From the NCBI GenBank assembly GCA_002786025.1, contig NHNW01000045.1:124001-188000 (forward strand): a stretch of DNA of 64,000 nt, in the 5' to 3' direction. Position 1 is the stretch's first letter, and each line of letters begins with the position of its first letter. The notes under the pieces are model-generated. The model was not told where the DNA came from and did no database searches. It worked only from the letters and a program-made list of their open reading frames with translations. This DNA is from Zasmidium citrigriseum (taxonomy: Eukaryota; Ascomycota; Dothideomycetes; Mycosphaerellales; Mycosphaerellaceae). This document shows, piece by piece, positions 44,588-54,724 of the stretch. A program made the position numbers and the translations under genes.

Positions 44588-45045
44588 ATGAGCACAATCT
44601 GGGAGAAAAGCTTCTGGACCAACTGGATGGATTCCATCAAGAACGCCTGGCAGGGTCAGGGAGGTAAGCAATCCACAACTCCATCCTCATCCAAGCATCA
44701 TCCTTTCGAAACACGTTCGCTGACAGATCTGTTTCGTTTCAGGTGGCCTCCAAGGCGCCTCCTCTGCTGTGGGAGACCTTATGACTGAACAGACGCAGTC
44801 GAGCGGACAGAAGAAGGCGGATGCGGCGAATGCGTCGTTGACGGAGATGGCGAGTGGTGAGTACCAATATTCGAGGGCTTAGGTATTGGTGGACGGACTG
44901 AGGGAGCTGAGTGCTGATGTTTGGAATGATAGGAAACAAGAAGACCGGACCTACCGTCGAAGGCGCAGGTGTCGATGCTGCGAGCCAGAGTGCGAACCAG
45001 CAAACAGGGAGTGCGGATCACTTGGGCATCGCTATGAAGAAGTGA
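44588..45045 (+). CDS. Small unrecognised protein, 100 aa, three exons
   Basis: I do not recognise this protein. The model has exons 44588-44663, 44743-44856 and 44933-45045, with introns 44664-44742 (gtaagc..tttcag) and 44857-44932 (gtgagt..gatag). Both junctions are phase 1, all three exons keep one frame, and the stop falls just after the third exon's Lys pair. The product starts 'MSTIWEKSFWTNWMDSIKNA' (an amphipathic aromatic helix). It continues as a hydrophilic Ala/Ser/Gln/Lys-rich chain ('QKKADAANASLTEMASGNK') and ends 'DHLGIAMKK'. It has no signal peptide, membrane segment or cysteines. It looks disordered, perhaps a stress-type hydrophilin, but that is a guess from composition. It converges on the enoyl-CoA hydratase gene with 94 bp between the stops. 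Confidence 0.65.
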
Positions 45046-45139
45046 GGAAGTTCATGATAACGACAGACGGCGTTGAAGAGATGTGACATTACCGGGCATG
45101 CATTTTCGAGTATCTGTACAACATATCAACAAATCTCGT

Positions 45140-46065
45140 TTACCTATGCTTCCACTCGGCCTTCTTCTTCTCCGCGAAAGCCGTCATGCCGATCTTCTGG
45201 TCTTCGCTGCCGAAGAGACCGTGGAAGAGTCTTCGCTCGTATTCGACGCCTTCTCTTATGCCCAGATCCTGGCTCTTGTTCACCACCTCTTTGCATGCCT
45301 TTACGGCGATTCGGGAGTAGCTGGCGATCTGCTCGGCAGTGTCCAAAGCTCCGTCGACGCATTGCTCGGGTGTTTCGAAGACTCTTGCTGCAAGACCCCA
45401 GTCGAATGCTTCCCGGCCGCTAAAGTTCTTGCCCGTCAAGATGAGTTCCATCGCTCTGCTCTTCCCAATCGCTCTTGTTAATCTCTGGCTCCCTCCAGCA
45501 CCTGGAATCACACCGAGCTTGATCTCTGGCTGTCCAAAGTTTGCCTTCTCGCTGCAGTACATCACATCGCACATCATGGCCAACTCGCAGCCTCCACCAA
45601 GGGCATGGCCGTTCACAGCGCTGATGACGGGTTTCTTGATCGTATTCGGTAGCTCAGACCACGATTCGATAAAGTCGGCACCGTAGGCGTCGGCGAAGTC
45701 TTTCGTGCTCATTTCTTTGATATCAGCTCCCGCGGCGAAGGCTTTGTGAGAGCCTGTCAGGACCATGGCGCCGACGGAGGGGTCGCGGTCGAAGGCTTTC
45801 ATGGCGGTGTTGAGTTCGAGGATGAGTGGGGTGAAGAGGGCGTTGAGGGCTTTGGGGCGGGAGAGTTCGACTGTGGTATAATCAAAATCGTGAACGCTTG
45901 TCTTAATTAGTGATTGTTTTCCCTACCCAATCCAACACCCGGCCTTGGTGTCGAGACTTTGATATGCTCAAAGCTCTGTTCTGCCACGCTGGAGTACTTC
46001 GCCCGCAGCGGGACGATGAACTTGCCAAACTGCGTGGCAGCAGGTCGAACTCGTGATGCCAGCAT
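45140..46065 (-). CDS. Mitochondrial enoyl-CoA hydratase (crotonase family)
   Basis: Hydrates trans-2-enoyl-CoA in fatty-acid or branched-chain amino-acid oxidation. Exon 1 is 45927-46065, the intron is 45871-45926 (gtaggg..cacag, branch-like cactaat), and exon 2 is 45140-45870. The protein has 289 residues, almost exactly the length of ECHS1. The N-terminus 'MLASRVRPAATQFGKFIV' is a mitochondrial presequence. Exon 2 continues 'VELSRPKALNALFTPL'. Crotonase motifs are 'AFAAGADIKEM' (oxyanion), 'NGHALGGGCELAMMCD' and 'GQPEIKLGVIPGAGGSQRL', with both catalytic glutamates (the E of CELA and the E of PEIKLG) in place. The gene diverges from RER1 over 357 bp. Confidence 0.94.
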
Positions 46066-46422
46066 CGTGAATATCGTTCAAGCAATTCTGGGCCAGCAGG
46101 ATCGCTTTCAATGGGATTTTATTCAATGTTGATTGAGGAGAGAGAAAGATGGTTGGAGCTCTATATCCGAAGCGGAGTAGCTTCGACCGAGGCGACGCGC
46201 AGCACGTGAAGAAGGAGGCTGAAACCTTAATCAGCGCCGCCAAATGTGGAGCTGCTTTCAGGGCGAAGCGACACGTTGAGGAAGATTTATCTCGCCGCCT
46301 GCACGAATCACCACCGCCACCACCCTTTCAACACGCGACTCATCGAAATCGGCTGCTACGACACCACATCTGTCATCACCGATCGAAAATACCGCCAATA
46401 ACACCACCGCGCGCCTGCGACA
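46066..46422. promoter_or_regulatory. Divergent promoter between enoyl-CoA hydratase and RER1
   Basis: 357 bp between two divergent start codons. It contains CACC/CCACC-rich sequence near 46310-46325 and no obvious TATA box. No gene is present. Confidence 0.45.
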
Positions 46423-47168
46423 ATGGATGCGCCTGAGCCAGACACGCCCTTTGCGGCAGTGTCCGCCCACACGAGTCGGTTACAGATGGTGAGAGACATG
46501 CGAAGAGGCGCAAAGAAAGAGAAGCAAGCAGAGACTGACGTTTGATCAGATGTACCAAACATACCTCGACAAGTCCACCCCCTTCATTGCCTACCGATGG
46601 GCAGGCACCGGCGCACTGTTCTTCCTCTTCGGACTGCGGATAGTCATTGCTCAGGGATGGTACATTGGTAAGAGATCGCACATGTCCAAACCACACAAGC
46701 ACTGATATTGATGTCTTTCAGTCGCCTACGCCCTCGGCATCTACCTCCTCAACCTCTTCCTCGCCTTCATTTCCCCCAAATTCGACCCCTCGCTCGAGCA
46801 AGATACGGACATGGAAGACGGCGTGCCGGCCGGTCAAGACTCAGCACTGCCCACAAAGAACGACCAGGAGTTCAAGCCTTTCGTGCGAAGACTGCCCGAG
46901 TTCAAGTTCTGGCACTCGGCCACCCGGGCCATTGCCCTGGCGTTCCTGTGCAGCTGGAGCGAGATCTTCAACCTGCCTGTCTTTTGGCCGGTGCTGGTGG
47001 TGTATTGGTTGATTTTGGTGTTTTTGACTATGAGGAGGCAGATTCAGAGTATGATCAAGTACAGGTGAGTAATGGATACATGGTGGTTGGTCGGAATGAC
47101 TTGCTAACTATTCGTGAAGGTACGTCCCCTGGGACTTCGGCAAGGCGAGATACGACGCTTCCAAATGA
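46423..47168 (+). CDS. RER1: Golgi-to-ER retrieval receptor Rer1
   Basis: Rer1 sorts membrane proteins from the cis-Golgi back to the ER through COPI. Exons are 46423-46488, 46550-46667, 46722-47064 and 47120-47168. Introns are 46489-46549 (gtgaga..gatcag), 46668-46721 (gtaaga..tttcag) and 47065-47119 (gtgagt..tgaag). The protein has 191 residues, as usual. Four membrane segments are visible, with the family signatures 'YQTYLDKSTPFIAYRWAGTG', 'YALGIYLLNLFLAFISPKFD', 'FKPFVRRLPEFKFWHSATRA' and the C-terminal 'YRYVPWDFGKARY'. The last exon is only 49 nt and uses a weak gaag|g acceptor, but it supplies the conserved 'YVPWDFGK' end, so I am confident in it. Confidence 0.95.
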
Positions 47169-48516
47169 GCGATTCGATTCCAGTCGTGTACGCTATACAT
47201 CTACTTGTACTATCATCATACGCATGGGCAGGGCAAAGCGAGCGTCTAATGTTAAAAGTTCAACGACAGCACACCCACGCTTATCTCTCGTTCTCCCTAC
47301 ATCCAGTTGGACGCTTTCTCACGCATTCGAACCCCCCTGAAGCTCAGATGCATCCCGTTCTTGAGCTGTGAGGACTGCTCCCGTGAGGGGACTGGATGTT
47401 GGCTTCCTCTCTTTCCGCGCTCTCCTTGTTCCTGCCTTATATCTCACATTTCACATGCTCTGCCGACATTTGAGCCTTGTCCACGGCACTCGTGTGATCA
47501 TCTCTCACTGTCGCGTGCTATATTTTTCAAACTCGGCCAGGATCAGTATCGCCAGATCTGAACCTACAACTTCCTTGTAGAGCCTAGATCGCCCGTCACT
47601 CAACCCGCAACAACGGCAAGTGTTTCGTGTTGCAAAACACAACTGCCAGAGTTGGAGAGACTTGACACAGGAAAGCTGTAACTTGCCGCCTTGAAGTCCC
47701 AGCCGATACTCGGCGACTCGATCGACTACCGCTAACAGCAACAACATCCTGCCGCACCCGAAGATTGGTAGCTGGCTGCTGCTGCGTAACCGCCAGCGTC
47801 AACATCAAGGCTGTATCTCGGAGAGGTCACCAGCAGTGGAAGCATCAGCAGCAAGTGAAGTCGCCCACGCCGGCACCTTGCCCAACCTCATTGGCGGAAG
47901 CTCAGCAACGCTGCAGGGACAGCAAGACGGCTGGATAAAAATTATTTCCCCAGTTCACTGTTCGCTTTCAACGCTTTGGTCGGTAGCGGATTGTCGAGAT
48001 GCACGCAATTGCGATGCGTCGCTGGTGGCATGCCTCGGATCTGCGGTCTGTTATTGGTGGGCGCTGCCAATGGCTGAGGTGCGATCCCAACCACATCCTG
48101 GCGCCGACAAGGGACCTCCAGCGGGGCAGTGGCCTCAGCGTCGTGGGGTTTTCAATGGCCGCCCTCAATCAATTTGAATCAATATGGGCTGCGGCGCGAT
48201 TGCAGCTTCTTCGGCTGAATTCCACTAACTCACTGACCATCATCGCCTCTGTTCTCTCACAAGACACCTGTCCCCTTCGTTTGGTTTTCGTTGGCGGCGG
48301 CGGAGACGGCGGTTGCTTCGAAGCGCGGATCTTTACCTCTGCCTGCATATGATAGATGCATACCGCCTTGTCTGCGTCTAAAAGGTAGAGCTACCCCCAT
48401 TCCTGTCTCTCCCACAACTCTGATCTTTTTTCTCCTGCTCCTCCCTGCTGCCTCTCTGTCCTCTGTGTCGTCTCGTGTGCGCTCTCACGCGAGCTCTCAC
48501 CTCCCTCTCCCCGATC
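47169..48516. promoter_or_regulatory. Upstream region of the betaine-lipid synthase gene
   Basis: 1.35 kb with no believable gene. A TATA-like ataaaaattatt lies near 47935. The final 150 bp before the ATG are strongly CT-rich, typical of a fungal promoter or 5' UTR. I did not find a CACGTG phosphate-response box. Confidence 0.4.
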
Positions 48517-51078
48517 ATGGCCTCCCTCCAATCTGCCGTCAGCGATATGCTGGCGAACCCCACGAGCCAACTCAGCCTGGCAACCATCGGCGGCGTGATC
48601 TTCCTGCTCGCCTGGTTCCTGATGTTCTTCACGGAACTCAGCGCCCTCAAGAAAGCTGGTACTACCTTTTGGCAGCTCTTCCAGTTTGCATACTCCTGCT
48701 TCTTCAAGCCCCACACCGGCGACGGCACGGGCAACCAGCAAGATGCACTCGAGAGCTTCTACAAGTCCCAAGCCAACATCTACGATGCCACTCGCACGAG
48801 GCTACTTCAAGGAAGAGAAGATATGCTGGCCCTCGTGGCTGCTCAGGTCAAATACCGTCGTGAGACTGGCCAGATTGCCCACAAGCCTATCTGGGTGGAT
48901 ATTGGAGGTGGTACAGGCTGGAATATCGAGCAGATGGGCCAGCAGATCGATGTTCCCAACTTCTTCCACGCCGTCTACCTCGTCGATCTGAGCACTTCGC
49001 TGTGTGAGATCGCCCGCAAGCGGTTCGAGCGTTTGGGCTGGAAGAACGTTCACGTCATCTGTGAGGACGCCAGGACTTTCCGTCTTGCGGACTATGAAGC
49101 TGGTGTTGAGGATGAGAAGCGGGACTTTAGCATTGGAGAGGCGGTATACCAAGAAGACGCACGCGACAGTGTTGGAGCGGACGTCTTGACTATGTCCTAC
49201 AGTCTGAGCATGATCCCGGAATTCCACCCGGCGATTGACAGCGTTGCGAACCTTCTGGCCCCGAACGGTATCGTCGGTGTCGTCGATTTCTACGTTCAGA
49301 ACAAGATCGAATTCGCTGGTCGAAACTACACCGGAGGCAGCATCGACAGGCATTGCATGTGGATCAGCCGAGTTTTCTGGAGGACTTGGTTCGAACTCGA
49401 CCGTGTGAATCTCGAATCCGCTCGCCGCGATTACATCGAGTACAAGTTTGGAACGATCTTGAGCACCAACCGTAGATGTCACCTTTTGGGTTTCCGGATC
49501 CCGTACTATATTTTTGTTGGATGCACCAGGACGACGATCAACCCCATGCGTCAGTTGGCTGCTGAGGATGCTGCTGTGACTGAGAGTCCGTTTATCAAGG
49601 CTTTGGATATTCACGCTCAGAACTTGACCCCTCGACGAGCAAGGAGAAGCTCGAGTGCGGAGCGAAGGAGCAAGATGTATGAAAGTGCTGTGGTCAATCT
49701 TTCCGCGAGCTTGCCCCTTCCGGCTGCATATTACCAGAACAACAAGACCCGAGTCTACTACGACGATACCCTCCAGAAGCACCGCCAGTTCAACGACGAG
49801 TATATCTATGCGTTTACGTGGGAGGATTCCCGTATGGATTCAAGATTGCTAAAAATAACGTCTGAGGATGTCATTCTGGCTATTACGTCCGCTGGCGACA
49901 ATATCCTGAGCTACGCTGTTGAGCGTCCAAAGCGTATCCACGCAGTCGATCTCAACCCAGCTCAGAACCATCTGCTTGAGCTCAAGGTCGCCTCTTTCCG
50001 TGGTCTGCCGTATGAGGATCACTGGAAGCTATTCGGCGAGGGCAAGCACGAGGATTTCCACAACTTGCTCCTGAACAAGCTCTCTCCTCATCTCTCCTCG
50101 CAGGCCTTCGACTACTGGCTTCACGTCGGCCCCTCGACCTTCAGCCCTCGCGGAAACGGCCTCTACTACACCGGTGGCAGTCGTCATGCCATCCAACTCG
50201 TTGCCTGGCTGGGCAGTCTCCTGGGCGTCCGCAACGATATGCGAAAGCTATGCTCCGTCGACACGCTGGCCGAGCAGCGAGAAATCTGGTCGAAGCGTGT
50301 CCGTCGTGTACTTCTTTCTCAACTCCTCGCGTACTTTGTCGTTGGATCTGAGCGATTCCTCTGGAAAGCCCTTGGTGTTCCTGGCGAGCAGAGGGCGATG
50401 ATCGAGGAGGACTACAAGCTTCAGCTCAGTGGGAAGATGGACCCAGCGAGCGTTGACGAGAAGAGTGGCACCGGCGAGCCAGGCAAAGTGGGCGCCACGA
50501 AGAGCGGACAGGCGATTTGGAACTATGGCGTGCAGACGCTGGATCCTGTGGCCAGCGAGACGTTGTTGAGCGAGGATAACCATTATTACCTCGTCTGTTT
50601 GCTCGGTAAGATTTCCCACCCCTTTCATGACCTTCAAACACTGACGAGAGATGTAGGCCACTACACCCCCCGCTGCCACCCAACCTACCTCTCCCCAAAA
50701 TCCCACACCAAACTCTCCGTCCCGGACGCCCTCTCCAACCTCCGCATCCACACCGACGAACTCAGCGAAGTCTTCGCCCGCATGCAACCCGGCTCCCTCA
50801 CAATCGCCGTCCTCATGGACAGCATGGACTGGTTCACGCCCAGCGGCCCCGAAGCACCGGCGCAATGCAAAGCCGTCAATCGGGCGATGAAGCTCGGCGG
50901 CAGGGTGCTTATTAGGAGTTCGGGGCTGAACCCTTGGTATATGAGGGTCTTTGAGGAGTGTGGGTTTAGTCCGAAGAGAGTTGCGGCGAGGGTGCCGATG
51001 GGGACTTGTACGGATCGGGTTAATATGTATGCGAGTACGTGGATTTGTACGAAGGTTGGGCATGTTGAGGAGGTGTAG
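48517..51078 (+). CDS. BTA1: Betaine lipid (DGTS) synthase Bta1
   Basis: Bta1 makes diacylglyceryl-N,N,N-trimethylhomoserine, a phosphorus-free substitute for phosphatidylcholine that fungi use under phosphate starvation. Exons are 48517-50605 and 50657-51078. The 51-nt intron (gtaaga..tgtag) has no in-frame stop. The spliced protein has 836 residues. A membrane helix (about 20-40) is followed by a BtaB-like SAM methyltransferase, with motif I 'WVDIGGGTGWNIEQM' near 127 and 'ADVLTMSYSLSMIPEF' later. A C-terminal BtaA-like domain (about 410-830) reads 'QFNDEYIYAFTWEDSRMD', 'AITSAGDNILSYAVERPKRI' and 'AVDLNPAQNHLLELKVA'. This BtaB-then-BtaA order is, as I recall, the fungal one and the reverse of the algal enzyme. 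Localisation to the ER is inferred. Confidence 0.95.
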   Translation: MASLQSAVSDMLANPTSQLSLATIGGVIFLLAWFLMFFTELSALKKAGTTFWQLFQFAYSCFFKPHTGDGTGNQQDALESFYKSQANIYDATRTRLLQGREDMLALVAAQVKYRRETGQIAHKPIWVDIGGGTGWNIEQMGQQIDVPNFFHAVYLVDLSTSLCEIARKRFERLGWKNVHVICEDARTFRLADYEAGVEDEKRDFSIGEAVYQEDARDSVGADVLTMSYSLSMIPEFHPAIDSVANLLAPNGIVGVVDFYVQNKIEFAGRNYTGGSIDRHCMWISRVFWRTWFELDRVNLESARRDYIEYKFGTILSTNRRCHLLGFRIPYYIFVGCTRTTINPMRQLAAEDAAVTESPFIKALDIHAQNLTPRRARRSSSAERRSKMYESAVVNLSASLPLPAAYYQNNKTRVYYDDTLQKHRQFNDEYIYAFTWEDSRMDSRLLKITSEDVILAITSAGDNILSYAVERPKRIHAVDLNPAQNHLLELKVASFRGLPYEDHWKLFGEGKHEDFHNLLLNKLSPHLSSQAFDYWLHVGPSTFSPRGNGLYYTGGSRHAIQLVAWLGSLLGVRNDMRKLCSVDTLAEQREIWSKRVRRVLLSQLLAYFVVGSERFLWKALGVPGEQRAMIEEDYKLQLSGKMDPASVDEKSGTGEPGKVGATKSGQAIWNYGVQTLDPVASETLLSEDNHYYLVCLLGKISHPFHDLQTLTRDVGHYTPRCHPTYLSPKSHTKLSVPDALSNLRIHTDELSEVFARMQPGSLTIAVLMDSMDWFTPSGPEAPAQCKAVNRAMKLGGRVLIRSSGLNPWYMRVFEECGFSPKRVAARVPMGTCTDRVNMYASTWICTKVGHVEEV

Positions 51079-51667
51079 CAGGAGGGATGTTGGAAGAGAG
51101 GGATGATCTGTGAGGAAAAAGTCATGATGATACCAAATTTTCGTTGTTGATTTTTAGAAGACCACTGTTTCTGGTCTTATGATGATAGAGCCCCGCTAAA
51201 TGAAGTCGAAAAAAGCTCAACCAGCCGCTCTGCCTTCTTCTTTTCATCGTCGTGATCTATACAAACACGTCTCAGCGGATCTAAACTCAAACGTTCGGCT
51301 TGACTAACGATGCCGTTCCTACAGAGGAAAGCAGAAGACTGGCCTGAACGCTCGAGGCATTCGTCGAGCATTGAATGTCGTTTCCGGGATTGAAAAAAAA
51401 TCGCTAAGGGGAGTAGAAAAGGGTCCTAGGGAAGCTGAGAGGCAAGACAGGAGTATATTCTTGCTTTGACCAGATCCGGCTCGTCTCCGGAGACCTTGCA
51501 CTGAATAACACAGCGATCCCGTGCCTCCTCTTTCTCTCTCTCGCGCTAATTCCCAAGCATGTTATCCGAGCGATAGGTGCAAAGGTCTTGGTTGCGAGTT
51601 CTTCGCAAATCGGGAGACTCGCCACTCACCTCCTGTTCCCAGAACGAAACGTGGAGCACCAACGACT
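51079..51667. other. Convergent intergenic region BTA1 to F-box gene
   Basis: 589 bp between two converging stops, probably two 3' UTRs. Nothing else is recognisable. Confidence 0.4.
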
Positions 51668-53622
51668 TTATTCGGGAGAATCCCACTCAAGATCGACCAT
51701 ATCCTCTGGATCCGCAGGCAGCTTGGACTTGCCATCCTGTCGAGCTTGCATCGACGGAGGAGGGGTCCGGGGGTGGTCCTCCCAAAGTCCCGTCTTTTTG
51801 AAGCCAGCACATTGCAGTTCCTCGTCGAAGCAAAAGGCGTAGATGCGGCGGGCCTGTGGTTTTTGGGGGATTGCTATGAGGAAAGTGTCGTTGACGAGGA
51901 AAGCGAAGCTTGGGTGGCGCGAGCGTTGAATGTGACCTTCTCTATCAGAAGGGGGTTCGTGGATTCGGAGTGTGTTTTCCCAGCTGTAGCCGTAGTAGGG
52001 GATGGGGCTGTGTTTGGGGGCATTGCGTTAGTTGTGGTGAGCTATGCGGACCTTGATGATTCAGGACGTACCGTGGTCCATCTGCAGAATCTGGAGACGG
52101 GTTCATGTCCCAGTCCGATCCTGAATCGCTTTCCCAGTCATCGTCTCTTCTAGGGAGGATTTCCTCAGTCCTGAAACAGATGCCACTGCTTCTACTCATG
52201 ATATCGATGTCTTTCCACATCGCTGTGGCCATCGTGCTTTCACCAATATGCTCTTCGACATGATCGGAAGCATGGTTGCGTAGTTCAAAACGGGCCTTTC
52301 CTCGATTGAAGATCAAATGGAGCTTGTGATTCTTAATGGGACCCTTGGTCGGCTCTGCGCCTTGGCAGAGCACGCCTAGTGATTGAAAGATAAACACGCC
52401 CTTCTCTCCAGTGGGGTGTAAGTCACCATGAAAGTCATGATGACTGTCGGTGTTGGTAGATGCATCTCGGGCAGAGCTCTCGCTTCTGAGGCAATAGCAA
52501 CGATACTGCGACGACAAGACCTCGTCTCCGGTGAGAGAGAATCTGCTGTGATGAATATGTAGCCTTGTCAATAATCGCAATGGTCGCGGTGCTCCTGAGT
52601 CCGGGTCTCCTGACCTGCCTTTAAGCCGTTTCTTATGGGTGCTGAGGCTGGTGAAGAGATCTACCGTTCTCATCCGACCGTCCAGCAATGCGATATGGGG
52701 AGCAGGGAACTGTTTCCCATTGTCACCAGGAAGGGTACAACAGGGAGCATTAAATGACTTCAGCGATGCCTGGACATGGTCATACACAGCTACCGTGAAG
52801 CTGCCACTTGAATCGGCTTGGAATACCGCCGCACAACAGTCGCCTTCTGCCACGAATGCAGTTACAGCAGCTGAGGGCAGCCGGAATTCGGTTCGGTTCG
52901 AGTCCAGATTGGCCAAATCCTGCACGTATAGTTTGCCGGAGTAGTTCATGTAGGCCACAAATGTCGGAGTCAGTGCAACGTTCATGATCCGCTCTCTGGC
53001 AGTGCCGTAGCAGCGCATCGTTGCCGCTGTGATCATATCACGAACGACAATCCCATCACTGCCGTCTGAATCGGTGCTGATGTAAGCCAAACGATGGGCT
53101 TTCAATGCGAATGGCCGATTCGCTTGCGACCAGATCTTCGGCAATCGATGGCCAGAATCGATGATTTTAAACGTGAATGGCCGGCCACGGCGGAAAGCCT
53201 GCATATGTCGAATCTTGCCTCCGATGGATTCGATAACAGTAGAGCCTGAGCTCCGGACACTATCCAAAGGGTCATGAGTGTTCCACCTCGCGACAGCGGC
53301 GTTCACGACCCGGTCCGAAGACAAGACAGATTTCCACTGCTTCGATACCGACTGCAGTCTCCAAGGATCAAGAATTGGGAGATGTGCCAGAATGTGGATG
53401 ACGATTTCGAGAGGCAACGCAGCGAGAGGTCCATTTTTGCGAGCACACATGGAAGAGAGGGCACGTCGTTCCTCGAGGTCCAAATGCTCAACGATCTGTT
53501 CCAGCCTAGAGGTGCGATGTGAGCAATGCGTACCTACCAAGAGTAGTTGAGGAGACCTCGTACATGGCCAATCGCTCCTGCTTGCCGTTGAGGTTGGCCA
53601 TCAGGCGTCTGATGTCCTCCAT
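51668..53622 (-). CDS. F-box protein
   Basis: A protein with an N-terminal F-box, so probably a substrate receptor of an SCF ubiquitin ligase. The F-box reads 'GPLAALPLEIVIHILAHLPI' then 'LQSVSKQWKSVLSSDRVV'. The body (about 300 residues) has beta-propeller-like repeats but no family signature. The last intron is 52008-52071 (gtacgt..acacag), and the final exon 51668-52007 continues 'PIPYYGYSWENTLRIHE' and ends in an acidic 'DPEDMVDLEWDSPE'. The 5' end is uncertain. A good upstream ATG at 53622 ('MEDIRRLMANLNGKQERLAM') joins the F-box frame only through a 28-nt intron (53506-53533, gtacgc..ctctag), giving 620 residues. Otherwise translation starts at 53450, giving 572 residues. I list the longer model because the upstream part reads naturally into 'RLEQIVEHLDLEERRAL'. 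Confidence 0.78.
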
Positions 53623-54724
53623 GGCGGCGGTGACGGATCGAAGATAGAAGATAGAGTGGTTCCTGGCGCTGTCTATGCTCGCACAGCGTCAAGCGTCCGG
53701 GTCTCCGTATGCAAAGGCGTGGGTGTCTCTAGGATGCGCATTTGCCTGTTGAGGCGAGGCTTGGCCACGTGTATGCAAGAGGGCTGTCTCACAACCAGAC
53801 TGCTGGAACCGAGCAATATAGGCGGTTCATCTGGACATGAGACCGAGTTGCAGCAGAGCGCGTTCCCCGTGGCGGTGGTGGTAGGACAGATGCAGCCACG
53901 TACCGCCTGCTCGGGTCGAGTGTCGCGGAGGGCCGGCTCGATGGCAGACAGCTCGATGCACCGCTGCCGCTGCTATAGCGGGCGTGGAAGCGGTGCGACT
54001 ATTGCAGCTGCTTTGTTTTATTATTGCGGTGGAGCACGGCGAATGACTCGGAAGGGCGCTGTCGACACGCGCAGGAGGGTGGAAGATTGGAAGACTCGCA
54101 GCAGGTGAAGCTTCCCCTATCCGACTACCGCTGATCCTGCCCGTTTTGAGAGCTGGTCAAAGGGTGTTGCAGAAGACTCGAGCTCCAACATCCAACTCCT
54201 AACCCGACTTGCCTACCAACACCTCCAACGCTGTGCAGGCTGGCCAGCCTCGTTTTCGAGCGGCCGTCAATATCCTTCTCGCCAGCATCGTTATTCCCAC
54301 ACCCGGCCGTCGTCAACGTCAAACCGGTTGCGACGAGGGTTGTGCGGTCCCCTTCGCTCGGAACCCCACAAAGCACCTCCAGACAGCGAATCCCTGGGCT
54401 ATCGCGCAACCTCTTATACCAGCCTTTGTCTCCTGCTACACCTCTGCTGTCCTCTCCCCTACGGCCCGAATCGCGCCCTCAGTCTTTGCGGAAACGGGCA
54501 TCAACGCCGAGACGTCGCATTTCGGGGGAGCCTGAAGATGGCTTGATCTCCTGCTGGACCGGGTTCAAGAGCTAAACCAGGGCGCACGCGAACGGTCCCA
54601 CAAGAGCTGGATCCGCAGCATTGAAAAGAGCTCGCGAGTCCTGCTAGCAGCTTGGTCTCCTTTGGCGGCCACGCACGCTGCGGACTCTCTCCAGGGCTGC
54701 GATAACAGCGTTTGATCGGATTCA
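53623..54724. promoter_or_regulatory. Divergent region between the F-box gene and the HSF-type factor gene
   Basis: 1.1 kb upstream of both genes. No conserved coding frame was found. The half nearest 54725 probably contains a long 5' UTR of the transcription factor. Confidence 0.4.

Noticed and set aside
48802..49782. 326-codon minus-strand frame within BTA1
   Set aside because: It is antisense to the conserved methyltransferase domain and is a shadow frame.
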